Assembly: GCA_964625885.1 (NCBI GenBank)
Contig: CAZVBM010000001.1
Span: 62,001 to 126,000, forward strand
Origin: CAZRIZ01 sp964625885
GTDB taxonomy: Bacteria; Patescibacteriota; Saccharimonadia; Saccharimonadales; Saccharimonadaceae
DNA length: 64,000 bases
Direction of reading: 5' to 3'
Below, one piece after another: positions 32,935-42,068 of this stretch. Within the stretch, counting starts at the first letter, position 1; each line of letters begins with the position of its first letter. A program made the position numbers and the translations under genes. The notes under the pieces were generated by a model, which ran no database searches, had not been told where the DNA came from, and worked only from the letters and a program-made list of their open reading frames with translations.

Positions 32935-33996
32935 ATGGCCGACAAGAACCCATCGGTGGAACAGATTGACCTGAAAAAGGCAGCGAACAATATTTTGCAG
33001 GTGGTGGAGCAAGAGCGTGAAAAAGAAATTATAATACGCCGCTTTGGCTTAAAAGATCGACGCGAAACGCTTGAACAGATTGGCGGTTTTCTTGATATTA
33101 CCCGCGAACGGGTTCGTCAGCTCGAGAAGGCTATTACTATTCGACTAAAAATTGCCGCCGAAGATAAAAAGATTACTGGTCTGGCACAATCAGAAAAGAT
33201 CATTATTCGTAATCTTATTGAGCTCGGTCGAGTTGGCCGCCTCGGTGATTTGACTAATAAGCTCCTGGGCCGTGAATCAACCGGAGTTGAGCAATCACAA
33301 CTTGCCTTTATTGCCGAAATCAGCAATCAATTAACTGTAATTGACGAGAATGACAATTATCACTACGCAGTCGGTATCGCCGACTATGGCGACAAAAAAG
33401 CCATCCGCGCTCGGGTTGATGAAATTGTCAGCGTAATTAAGAAAAACAAGAAACCAATGACGCTGGATGAGCTAGATACCAACCTAGACTATGAGCATCC
33501 AAGCCACATCGAGGCGCTAGCAAAAGTTTCTAAGAAGCTTGCTACCCTAAATGGACTCTGGGGGTTGATTAAATGGCCCGAGGTCAATCCTAAAAATATT
33601 AAAGATAAGATTTACGTAGTTCTGAGCCAGGCCAAGGAGCCGATGCACTTTTCGGAAATCAATCGATCTATTAAGACTAGTGATTTCAAGCGCAAAGACG
33701 TTACCAAACAAGCCGTTCATAATGAGTTGATCAAAGACGATCGCTTTGTATTAATTGGACGTGGTATTTATGCCTTGTCAGAGTGGGGCTACAAGAAGGG
33801 CACTGTGGCTGATGTTATCACCGCCGTCCTTAAAAACAGCAAAGAGCCAATGGGCCGCGACGACATTGTCAAGGCCGTCCTTAAAAAACGACAAGTCAAG
33901 GAAACCACCGTATTGCTAAACCTACAATCACGACCAGAGTTCAAACGGGTTGCTAAGGCAACTTACGTCTACCAACCGGTTGACGACAAAAAATAG
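32935..33996 (+). CDS. Sigma-70 region 4-like plus HARE-HTH protein
   Basis: The 353-residue protein opens with a helix-turn-helix close to sigma-70 region 4: IIIRRFGLKDRRETLEQIGGFLDITRERVRQLEKAITIRL (about 29-68). No region 2 is present, so it cannot open a promoter as an ordinary sigma factor. Two or three winged-helix HARE-HTH modules follow (about 165-330; PMTLDELDTNL, PMHFSEINRSI and PMGRDDIVKAVLKK each start a repeat). HARE domains occur in the RNA polymerase delta subunit and link to DNA-modification readers. It probably acts on RNA polymerase as an accessory factor. Similar proteins are common in CPR genomes, to my knowledge. Confidence 0.75.
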   Translation: MADKNPSVEQIDLKKAANNILQVVEQEREKEIIIRRFGLKDRRETLEQIGGFLDITRERVRQLEKAITIRLKIAAEDKKITGLAQSEKIIIRNLIELGRVGRLGDLTNKLLGRESTGVEQSQLAFIAEISNQLTVIDENDNYHYAVGIADYGDKKAIRARVDEIVSVIKKNKKPMTLDELDTNLDYEHPSHIEALAKVSKKLATLNGLWGLIKWPEVNPKNIKDKIYVVLSQAKEPMHFSEINRSIKTSDFKRKDVTKQAVHNELIKDDRFVLIGRGIYALSEWGYKKGTVADVITAVLKNSKEPMGRDDIVKAVLKKRQVKETTVLLNLQSRPEFKRVAKATYVYQPVDDKK

Positions 33997-34067
33997 CGTC
34001 TATTTAGGCAAAATCTACAACCCTAATGATGGTGTAAATGCTTAAAATATGCTAAAATACCGCCAGT

Positions 34068-36797
34068 ATGTTACCCCTGTTTGCATCAGTTATAGGTAGC
34101 CTGTTTACTTTCTTGCTCAACTGGTATGTTTGGATGCCAATTGTTATTGTGTTGGTTTATCTAACCTGGCGCAATTACGAAAAGGTTAATTCCATCACCC
34201 CAACCGAGACCGATAATGTACTGCTATTATTAGAGATTCCAAAGACTAATGATAAGTCCGAATTAGCGGCCGAGCAGATGTTTGCCAGTCTACACGGCAT
34301 CTTACGTGATCAAACTGGCACCATTCATCCACACCAGGAGCATCTGAGTTTTGAAATTGCCTCGGTCAATGGACAAATTAGGTTCTATGTTTGTGTGCCT
34401 CGACATCTACAAAACTTCGTTGAGGGACAAATCTATGCCCAATACCCAACCGTGCAAATAAAAGTCGCGGACGACGACTACACCACCCACACCAATCGGC
34501 AGGTTATCTATACAACCGACCTAGACCTAACTGACGTCGAGTTTCTACCAGTTAAAACCTTTGCTGGTTTCGAAGTTGATCCGCTGGCTGGCATTACTGG
34601 CACCCTAGCTAAACTAGAAGATAGCAACGAAGAGCTTTGGGTACAGCTGCTAATTCGACCGATTGCCGACGATTGGCACAAGCAAGCCGAGTCATGGATT
34701 GATAAGGTGCGCAGTGGTGGCGACAAAAAATTTAGTATCAATTGGCAGTGGATCGGATCACTCATTGAGGCCTTATGGCAACCGCCAGAAGGGGATGTTA
34801 CCGAGAAGACAGTTGAGTTATCAGAACGCGACAAATCACGCATCAGTGAAGCCGAGAAAAAAGCCAATAAGCTTGGCTACCGCGTCAAGATTCAGCTCGC
34901 TTATTTGGGCAGCAATCAAGAGAACGCCCGGCTACGTATGCAAGCGTTGGTTGGGACTTTTAAACAGTTTAATAGTACTAACCTAAACGGCTTCGTCGCC
35001 AAACGCAATTCGTTCGACGAAAGCAATATTACTCGCTTCCAAAAGCGTAGTTTTGCTCAAAACGACGGCTTTATTTTAAATATCGAGGAGTTAGCGAGTG
35101 TTTATCATTTGCCACACACTAACGTCGAAACACCAAATATTGTTTGGGCTACCTCTAAGACCGCCGAACCGCCAGCCAAGTTGCCGGTTCTACGAGCTGG
35201 CGACCCAGTCAACCCAGAAGTCTCTGCCTTTGGATTAACCAATTTCCGAGGCATCCATCATCAGTTTGGCATGCTTAGGCGCGACCGCACGCGCCACCTT
35301 TATATTATTGGTCAAACTGGCGCTGGTAAGTCTGGCACACTCGAACTCTTGGCCCTAAGTGACATTTATCACGACCAGGGTTACGCTATTATCGACCCTC
35401 ACGGCGACTTTGCGATTAATAATATGAAATTCATCCCCGAAAGGCGCATTAAAGACGTAGTCTACTTCAACCCGGCCGATACCGCTTTCCCAGTTGGTTT
35501 CAACCCGCTAGAAGTTAATCACCTAGGACAGCGCATTCTGGTAGCATCCGAGGTGATTGGCGTATTGAAGCGAATGTTCGGCGACTCCTGGGGTCCGCGC
35601 CTAGAACATATTCTGCGCTTTACGCTTTTGGCCCTATTAGAGCGACCTGGCACCACTATGCTTGACATCACTCGCATGCTCACCGATAAAGAGTTTCGTA
35701 AAGAAACTCTCAACTACGTCAACGACGCCGTTGTCTTGCAATTCTGGAAGAAAGAATTTGCTAGTTGGAATGAGAAATACGAAACCGAGGCAGTCGCGCC
35801 TGTTTTGAATAAGGTGGGAGCCTTTACTGCCAACTCAATTATTCGTAATATTATCGGCCAACAAAAATCCACATTTAATATTCGCCAGATCATGGACGAA
35901 GGTAAGATTCTGATCGTCAATCTATCGCGTGGTTTAATTGGTGAAGATAACGCCGCCATTCTCGGATCGTTCTTAGTCACCAAGATTCAGCTAGCCGCTA
36001 TGAGTCGTGCTGATATTCCAAACGTCAACGACCGCCGACCATTCTACCTCTATGTCGACGAGTTTCAAAACTTCGCTACCGACTCTTTTGCGACTATTTT
36101 GTCAGAGGCCCGCAAATACGGTCTTAGCTTAACTGTCGCCAATCAATATATCGCTCAAATGCAAGAATCCGTCCGTGACGCAGTCTTTGGCAACGTCGGG
36201 TCGATTATCTCATTCCGCGTCTCCGCTGATGACGCACCAATTCTGGCTAAGCAGTTTGAGCCACAATTTGAGGCCCAAGATTTATTAGCAATGCATAATC
36301 GACACTTTATCATCAGCATGATTATTAGTGGTGAAAAACAAACCGCCTTCTCGGCCACCACCCTGAACTTGCCAGAGCCACGCCAAGATTTCTCGGCCCA
36401 AATAGTCGAATGGAGTCGCAAAAACTTTTCACGCCTCCGTGAAGAGGTTGAGGAAGAGATTCAAGACACTATTAAGATACCCGAACAATTTGATACCCCG
36501 TCCAGGCAGCGCTACAACGAAGCTAGGCAGGGCAGAGGCGACTCACGCGCCCCATTTGACCCAAAGAAAACTAGCCCCAATGCTGCCGCCCCATGGAGTG
36601 GAGTCGCTAAAGAAAACCAGCAACCAGAACGCAAGATAAACACCAATCAGTTGAAAGATTTAAAGGCTATTTTAGAAAACGAAAAAGCCGACGGCAGTCT
36701 AACAGGGGACAAGAGCGATAACCCAGATGATATTAAGGTAATTACGAGCAACAGACCACGCAAGCCACGTCGCAATAAATCACGTAACAAATCCTAG
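34068..36797 (+). CDS. VirD4/TraG-like membrane ATPase (type IV secretion family)
   Basis: The 909-residue protein has one or two N-terminal membrane helices (about 4-35), a soluble region of about 350 residues, and an FtsK/VirD4-type motor. Walker A is GQTGAGKSG at 415-423, a conserved IIDPHGDF follows, and Walker B is at Asp664-Glu665 (YLYVDEFQNF). A disordered basic C terminus ends the protein. Such ATPases bring DNA or protein to a type IV channel or pilus. No other secretion gene is nearby, so the machine is either encoded elsewhere or absent. TAAAAT at 34053-34058 is nine bases before ATG, which predicts a leaderless mRNA. Confidence 0.85.
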   Translation: MLPLFASVIGSLFTFLLNWYVWMPIVIVLVYLTWRNYEKVNSITPTETDNVLLLLEIPKTNDKSELAAEQMFASLHGILRDQTGTIHPHQEHLSFEIASVNGQIRFYVCVPRHLQNFVEGQIYAQYPTVQIKVADDDYTTHTNRQVIYTTDLDLTDVEFLPVKTFAGFEVDPLAGITGTLAKLEDSNEELWVQLLIRPIADDWHKQAESWIDKVRSGGDKKFSINWQWIGSLIEALWQPPEGDVTEKTVELSERDKSRISEAEKKANKLGYRVKIQLAYLGSNQENARLRMQALVGTFKQFNSTNLNGFVAKRNSFDESNITRFQKRSFAQNDGFILNIEELASVYHLPHTNVETPNIVWATSKTAEPPAKLPVLRAGDPVNPEVSAFGLTNFRGIHHQFGMLRRDRTRHLYIIGQTGAGKSGTLELLALSDIYHDQGYAIIDPHGDFAINNMKFIPERRIKDVVYFNPADTAFPVGFNPLEVNHLGQRILVASEVIGVLKRMFGDSWGPRLEHILRFTLLALLERPGTTMLDITRMLTDKEFRKETLNYVNDAVVLQFWKKEFASWNEKYETEAVAPVLNKVGAFTANSIIRNIIGQQKSTFNIRQIMDEGKILIVNLSRGLIGEDNAAILGSFLVTKIQLAAMSRADIPNVNDRRPFYLYVDEFQNFATDSFATILSEARKYGLSLTVANQYIAQMQESVRDAVFGNVGSIISFRVSADDAPILAKQFEPQFEAQDLLAMHNRHFIISMIISGEKQTAFSATTLNLPEPRQDFSAQIVEWSRKNFSRLREEVEEEIQDTIKIPEQFDTPSRQRYNEARQGRGDSRAPFDPKKTSPNAAAPWSGVAKENQQPERKINTNQLKDLKAILENEKADGSLTGDKSDNPDDIKVITSNRPRKPRRNKSRNKS

Positions 36798-37564
36798 CCT
36801 CGTCATCTATTAACCTGATTTTTTGATTTCAATCGAGCACCGAACTAAAAGCGAACATAGATTTATTCATTCTTCTAGGCCGCAATCTAATTTCAAAATG
36901 ATTGCTACAGAAAGGTCTGGCTCAACACGCAGCGCTAAATAAATGCCGCTCGGTAGATAAATAGCTGAGAGCCAGAATTTGATTAAAAATAAAGCCTAGT
37001 TAGCTATAAGCAAATACATAGGCAAAAGCAGGGGCGGATTGGCTGCGAAATAGATAATTAGTCGGTCACGGTCAAAAGCTAGGATAAAATACACGAACCT
37101 ACATTCATGTTCCCGCGCTTATTCTTACGTCGCACAATATATCTTTTACGCATTTAATAGATTAACCAGCTTCTATATGAAGACTCGTCTGCCTTGCCTT
37201 AAAATCCCTCTCTTACCCCTATCGAAAGTAGGGGGCTGGCAGTATTCTTGTAGTCGGCGATTAACCATAGAGGTTCATTCTCTATTTCCAAGCTGTTAGT
37301 CGTAGAAACAATTGCTGTGGACTTAGCGTACGCGACAAAATCCACAGGACGTTTTCCACAGTCTTTTTTGCCTTATTTGCTTTTTTAGAAAAATATTTTT
37401 TACTACCCCTTTTCCCTACTTTTATGCCCTATTTGCTTTTCTACGATTTTGATATTATCATATATAATTTTCTCTTACCCTGACTTTAATTTCTACTATG
37501 TACAAAAACCGAACATGTCGGGTAGTGTGGAGCAGGAGCCCTATTTTATAGATTCTTAAAAAAC
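36798..37564. other. Convergent intergenic region with DnaA-box-like cluster
   Basis: No gene is visible in this 767-base stretch. Hairpins CCCCTA/TAGGGG (near 37217-37236) and ATAGAG/CTCTAT (near 37267-37285) stand out. Three DnaA-box-like sequences lie within 45 bases: TGTGGACTT (37316-37324), AAATCCACA (37338-37346) and TTTTCCACA (37352-37360). An AT-rich tract of roughly 150 bases follows, with two direct copies of TGCC(T/C)TATTTGCTTTT. It separates the plus-strand and minus-strand halves of the window. Confidence 0.45.
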
Positions 37565-37593
37565 TTGACTTGGCGCTAGCATTTTGCTAGAAT
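37565..37593 (+). promoter_or_regulatory. Promoter of the 37.6 kb small RNA
   Basis: TTGACT (37565-37570), exactly 17 bases, TAGAAT (37588-37593) on the plus strand. Confidence 0.7.
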
Positions 37594-37599
37594 CAGGAA

Positions 37600-37676
37600 C
37601 AGTTGGCATATGGTTCAGCCAGCAAGGGACTGCCCTCCTAGCGCCCTACTGGCTGAACTATGTGCCAATTTTATTT
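37600..37676 (+). ncRNA. Candidate small RNA, about 77 nt hairpin
   Basis: Immediately after a good promoter comes a near-perfect 20-base-pair stem (37603-37622 with 37649-37668, ending TTGGCA/TGCCAA) with a 26-base loop that holds an inner AGGG/CCCT stem, and then TTTTATTT. The whole unit fits a promoter, one long hairpin and a T-tract. It ends six bases inside the 3' end of ftsQ on the opposite strand. On the minus strand the hairpin has no T-tract, so it is not the ftsQ terminator. Confidence 0.55.
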
Positions 37677-38555
37677 GTAGTAAGTTTTGCGCTCTACTCT
37701 AACATCAAGATACGATGGGGATATGCCACGCTCTTGTAAATATTTGATTGACCGATTAGCATCATTAACTTGCTTAACCACGCTAGCTGAGGTTGTCATC
37801 TTGATAGGAAACTGAAGGTCATTAACATATATTTCGATCTGCCTAGTGGTCAACGGTGGAATAACAATTTTCTTAACCACTAAATTAGCTTGGTTGGCAA
37901 CCGCCACCGCCTGTCCAATAAAACTAATAAAACTGTCGTTTGCTACACGATCAACTGACGATAGTGACACGCCAGACCGATCATCAACCACAACATCTGG
38001 ATCAGCGAAATAGTTAATCATAAATGGAACACCTAGGGCATCAACGTAATATTTTTTACCAGAGCTCTCCCACATCACGACCGGCCGACGCGCTGTCAGC
38101 CTAATCTCGGAACGACGAAATCCAGTGGCAATAGACTCAATTCCAGCAATCTCCGGCGCCAGGGTCGCTATATAAGAATTAATTGAGCTGATGTTCAGAG
38201 CCATTTTAATGCGCTCAACAGGATTAGCCTTAAAATAGTCTGCCAGAATAGTTGTATATTTATCAACCCCCACTCCATTTGCACCGCTTACGACCACAAC
38301 TGGACTATAGATTGTCTGCGTAACTATCACAACCATCGCTATAACCATACCCAGAGAAAACAATAAGAGCCGAGCGGTCTTAGCGCGACTGCGAGACAAT
38401 GCTTGCAATTCAGCCCGAGCCGATTCCCTACCGACGCCAGACGTCACAACACTTCCACGCTGGAACCTAGTTGGGTTGCGCGCCAAACTACTACCCCGCC
38501 GACGCACCGAAATAGCGGGTTTACGTCTAATTTTGTCTAGGATTTTGCCTATCAC
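37671..38555 (-). CDS. ftsQ: Cell-division protein FtsQ/DivIB
   Basis: The 294-residue product has a basic cytoplasmic N terminus (about 60 residues), one membrane helix (62-80), and an extracytoplasmic part with a POTRA-like domain (about 85-160) followed by the FtsQ beta domain. Sequence identity to known FtsQ is low, so the call rests on layout and on the position after murG in the division cluster. FtsQ links FtsB/FtsL to the divisome. It overlaps murG by four bases. The sRNA unit is convergent at its end. Confidence 0.82.
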   Translation of the reverse strand: MIGKILDKIRRKPAISVRRRGSSLARNPTRFQRGSVVTSGVGRESARAELQALSRSRAKTARLLLFSLGMVIAMVVIVTQTIYSPVVVVSGANGVGVDKYTTILADYFKANPVERIKMALNISSINSYIATLAPEIAGIESIATGFRRSEIRLTARRPVVMWESSGKKYYVDALGVPFMINYFADPDVVVDDRSGVSLSSVDRVANDSFISFIGQAVAVANQANLVVKKIVIPPLTTRQIEIYVNDLQFPIKMTTSASVVKQVNDANRSIKYLQERGISPSYLDVRVERKTYYK

Positions 38556-39700
38556 TTCTCTGCCTCGCTCATGATCAGGTCAACAACCGCACCGGTGGCA
38601 TCAGGATTAGCCAGACGATGAAAGTTGTCTAACATCTTCTTTCGACTGGCCAGATCATCGTCAGACAATATCTGTATAACTTTTTTAGTCAGCTCCTCTG
38701 GCTGATTAACCACTGTTTCCTCGTCCAGAACAATGGCCACACCGGCTTTCTTTAAGGTATCAGCATTCTTAATTTGATGGCCACCGGCCAATTTAATACT
38801 TGGCACCACTAGAGCCAACTTGCGGCTAGCCGCCAATTCCGCCAAAGTCGTAGCACCGGCACGACAAATCACTAAATCACTAGCCAGCACATATTGATGA
38901 ATATCCGTAATAAAAGCTTTTACTACTAACGGGGCTGAGATCTGCTTAACAACCTCTTCATATTCAGCCTCACCACTAGCTAAGACAACCGAAAAACTCG
39001 ACGAGAGTTGATGTTGACCGACAATAATAGCCCGGTTTAAACATCGAGCGCCTAAACCACCACCTGACACCAGCACCAGTGGCCTGTCGGACGAAAAGCC
39101 CAGGCTTTGCTTTAAATCAGCCTGTTGCGCCGAGCTGATTGGCCTATAATCAGATTGGATTGGTATGCCAGTAAATACCGTTTTATCTTTCGGATAAGAA
39201 TAGTATTCGACCGGAAAGCCAGTAGCAATCCGAGCTGCCGACTTGGATAGTATTCGATTTGTCAGACCCGGTAAGGTGTCTGAGTCATGAATAATAACCT
39301 TGATCCTCAAAACTCGTGCCGCCAAACCGACTGGCAAGCAGACATAACCGCCCTTAGCAAAAATTAGATCTGGTCGCCAGACAATCAATTTAGCCAAGCT
39401 CTGAACTAAGCCGCCAACAAATCTAAAGAAGTCCTTTAGGTTAGGCCAAAAAATAGACCACATTAGGTGTTGCCACCATTTTAAATGGTGATAGCGTCGC
39501 ATTTTGCCCGCCATAATCTTTTCAACCCGGATATCATCGCATTGCTCAAACAAGTTTCGTGCTGCTTGATAGACCTTTTTATCGCACCACAGCCTCATGT
39601 CATAATCAGCCTCCTTCTTTATTCTTTTGGCAATCGCCAAAAGTGGCGTGACATGGCCACCTGAGCCACCACCGACTAAAAGCAGCCGCTTATTAGACAT
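38552..39700 (-). CDS. murG: MurG, lipid II synthase
   Basis: The 382-residue GT-B enzyme adds GlcNAc to lipid I on the inner membrane face. Motifs are the N-terminal GGGSGGHVTPLLAIA (about 9-23), the membrane-contact region around KGGYVCLPVGLAA, HDSDTLPG, and the C-terminal sugar-nucleotide site (SGGGLGARCLNR, CRAGATTLAELAA). HDSDTLPG replaces the more common HEQNxxPG and is a notable variant. It overlaps ftsW by eight bases and ftsQ by four. Confidence 0.95.
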   Translation of the reverse strand: MSNKRLLLVGGGSGGHVTPLLAIAKRIKKEADYDMRLWCDKKVYQAARNLFEQCDDIRVEKIMAGKMRRYHHLKWWQHLMWSIFWPNLKDFFRFVGGLVQSLAKLIVWRPDLIFAKGGYVCLPVGLAARVLRIKVIIHDSDTLPGLTNRILSKSAARIATGFPVEYYSYPKDKTVFTGIPIQSDYRPISSAQQADLKQSLGFSSDRPLVLVSGGGLGARCLNRAIIVGQHQLSSSFSVVLASGEAEYEEVVKQISAPLVVKAFITDIHQYVLASDLVICRAGATTLAELAASRKLALVVPSIKLAGGHQIKNADTLKKAGVAIVLDEETVVNQPEELTKKVIQILSDDDLASRKKMLDNFHRLANPDATGAVVDLIMSEAEK

Positions 39701-41033
39701 TTAGGCTCCTTGTCTTTGTTTTCGCCTGATAATATGGCGTATGTGCCGTATAGGCCGAGGCCTGAAAAGCCAAACCTAGGGCTGCGGCAAGAAATATCAT
39801 ACTAGTACCACCGTAGCTTAAAAATGGTAAAGTAATGCCCGTCATTGGAGCTAAGCCAGTCATAGAGGCAACATTAAGCAATAGATGCGCAAAAATCCAG
39901 CCAAACACCCCGATGAAGACCAGACGGCCAAACATGCTGTGAGAATAAATAGCACCACGCAACAAGCGCCAGAGCAAGGCGGCAAACAGCGCCAGAATCG
40001 CCATGGTACCGACAAAGCCAAAAACCTCACCAATGATTGGGAAAATCGAATCGTTAATAGCCTCTGGCAAATAGCCAGTTGACTGGATACTATTACCCAC
40101 ACCTAAGCCAAACAAACCACCACTTCCCAATGCAATCTTTGCCTCTATACTATGTCGGTTGGAGTTGCTCATGGTAGCACTATCACCCTGCGAGAAGGTC
40201 TTGATACGCTCTAGGCGATATGGTTGGGCGATAATTGCTAGAACCCCAAAGACAGCAATGGTCAACACTAGGCCAGCTATATACACTCGCTTTATACTGG
40301 TCATCCACAGCATAATAAGCAAAAAAGCTACTAACGACAGACTAGTGCCTAAGTCCTTTTGCCAGACCATGGTCATAAAAACCGCCACGCCAATCAGGCC
40401 AGCTGAATAAAACAGCGACTTTGGCTGATTAATAAAATTCTTCTCAGAAAGATACGACCAAAAGAAGGCGAAGAATATTAATAGACAGATTTTTAAGACT
40501 TCCGCAACCTGAATCGACAAGCCGCCAATGCGCAACCAACGACAGGCACCAAGCGAACAAACCGCATCGGGATAGATTTTAGACACAACAAATAACAATA
40601 TGCAAAGACCGTAACCCACCAACAATAGCCCGGTTTGGTACTTCTTTATTTGATCAAATGAGATATATCGCATAACTAAAAAGGCAAATACCGCAAGCAG
40701 AACCGACACAAGATGTTTAATAAAATAATAATACTGATTAGTGTCGGCACCTCGAACTCGGTTGGAAACGTTTACAATCTGCGGGCTAATTGCAAACATA
40801 ACAATCAACCCGAAAAGCCACAAAAGAGCCATGAATAAGACTAGGTAGTAATCGGGACGGTGACGACGAACAATTTGACTACCACTCACTCGCCTATTCC
40901 TGCCCTGCTGGGAAGAAGAGAAGACCGACGGAGTATGCTTGATACTTTGTAGCATAGCTAAAAAACTCAGCGACGCTACTGACGAACGCTCAGTTTTACT
41001 GGGTTTCTGTGGTTGGTAATAGCGATAACTCAT
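39693..41033 (-). CDS. ftsW: FtsW/RodA-type SEDS glycosyltransferase
   Basis: The 446-residue membrane protein has about ten helices and an N-terminal cytoplasmic extension of about 60 residues rich in Ser, Arg and Gln. SEDS motifs include AEVLKICLLIFFAFF, DLGTSLSLVAFL, GSGGLFGLGVGNS, DSIFPIIGEVFGFVG and TGITLPFLSYGGTSM. It polymerises lipid II into glycan strands. FtsW is preferred over RodA because it lies between mraY and murG in a division cluster with ftsI. It overlaps mraY by four bases and murG by eight. Confidence 0.92.
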   Translation of the reverse strand: MSYRYYQPQKPSKTERSSVASLSFLAMLQSIKHTPSVFSSSQQGRNRRVSGSQIVRRHRPDYYLVLFMALLWLFGLIVMFAISPQIVNVSNRVRGADTNQYYYFIKHLVSVLLAVFAFLVMRYISFDQIKKYQTGLLLVGYGLCILLFVVSKIYPDAVCSLGACRWLRIGGLSIQVAEVLKICLLIFFAFFWSYLSEKNFINQPKSLFYSAGLIGVAVFMTMVWQKDLGTSLSLVAFLLIMLWMTSIKRVYIAGLVLTIAVFGVLAIIAQPYRLERIKTFSQGDSATMSNSNRHSIEAKIALGSGGLFGLGVGNSIQSTGYLPEAINDSIFPIIGEVFGFVGTMAILALFAALLWRLLRGAIYSHSMFGRLVFIGVFGWIFAHLLLNVASMTGLAPMTGITLPFLSYGGTSMIFLAAALGLAFQASAYTAHTPYYQAKTKTRSLNV

Positions 41034-42058
41034 CTAATATGACCACCCATTATTGCCGTTAGCAAACCAATAACAGCCGCGCCGATACCAATTAGCCAAA
41101 ACCTAGCAGTAATCTTTGTTTCTGGCCAACCCTTAGCCTGAATATGCTGATGTAATGGCGCTGATATAAAAATTTTGCGATGAAAGAATTTTTTAGACAA
41201 AATTTGAATTAAGCTGGAGCCGGCCTCAACCACAAATATAATTCCAATCAATGGCAGTAGCAGAAACGAGTCTGTAAACATCGCCACCACCCCGAGGGCC
41301 GCGCCCAGTGCGAATGCGCCAGTGTCGCCCATCATGAAACGAGCCGGATAGACATTAAACCAAAGATAGCTAAACAAAGCGCCGACGATTGTCATGCAAA
41401 ACGCCGCCAACAGCCCATTGCCCTGCAAAAGAGCGATGATACCGTAGGTAAAAAAAGCAATAGCCGACAGTCCGCCCGCTAGCCCATCTAGGCCATCACT
41501 TATATTAACCGCATTGCCAGTTGCTACGACAGCGAAAGCAAATATTGGCACAATTAACCAGCCTACATGCAAGCTGCCAAAGAAAGGTATATAAATTGAG
41601 TTATAACCTAATTTTATAAAGAAGAACATGCCCAGAACCACCCCCAGGGAAAGTATCATGGTAAATTTAATGCCAGAACGCAAGCCAGCTACGCCCTTGC
41701 CGTCGCCAAAGACATTGATAATATCGTCAACTAAACCGACCAAACCACCAACTACAAAAGCCGCCAATGGTAACCAGGTTTGACGACGATCTAAATTGAA
41801 AATAACTGTAGCTACAACCACCACAATTAACATAACAACCCCAGCCATCGTTGGTAATGGTCGCTTAAACTTCTTAGCGTGCAGCTTATTAAAGACGGTC
41901 AATTTTTCGCCAGTGGCAGCCGCCTGACGCTGCTTTTTCCAGAACTTATACTTGTAAGCAAAGTGTGTGTAGATCGGTGTCAAGACTATGGCCCCTAGCA
42001 GGGCTATCAAACAAAGTAATATACTTAATTCAAAACCTTGGATAATTTGCTCTTTCAT
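41030..42058 (-). CDS. mraY: Phospho-MurNAc-pentapeptide translocase MraY
   Basis: The 342-residue membrane enzyme moves phospho-MurNAc-pentapeptide to undecaprenyl phosphate, making lipid I. The signature segments are present: PTMAGVVML, GLVDDIINVFG, NAVNISDGLDGLAGG, YPARFMMGDTGAFALGAALG and SAPLHQHIQAKGWPETKI. About ten helices are predicted. Gene overlap with ftsW and an 11-base gap from ftsI argue for one transcript. Confidence 0.97.
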   Translation of the reverse strand: MKEQIIQGFELSILLCLIALLGAIVLTPIYTHFAYKYKFWKKQRQAAATGEKLTVFNKLHAKKFKRPLPTMAGVVMLIVVVVATVIFNLDRRQTWLPLAAFVVGGLVGLVDDIINVFGDGKGVAGLRSGIKFTMILSLGVVLGMFFFIKLGYNSIYIPFFGSLHVGWLIVPIFAFAVVATGNAVNISDGLDGLAGGLSAIAFFTYGIIALLQGNGLLAAFCMTIVGALFSYLWFNVYPARFMMGDTGAFALGAALGVVAMFTDSFLLLPLIGIIFVVEAGSSLIQILSKKFFHRKIFISAPLHQHIQAKGWPETKITARFWLIGIGAAVIGLLTAIMGGHIR

Positions 42059-42068
42059 ATTGTATATT

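Noticed and set aside
36798..37670. Replication terminus or origin with a dif-like site near 37129-37155
   Set aside because: The dif resemblance (CGCACAATATATC) is partial, and hand-counted base skew shows no sign change across the gap. Gene direction alone is weak evidence.
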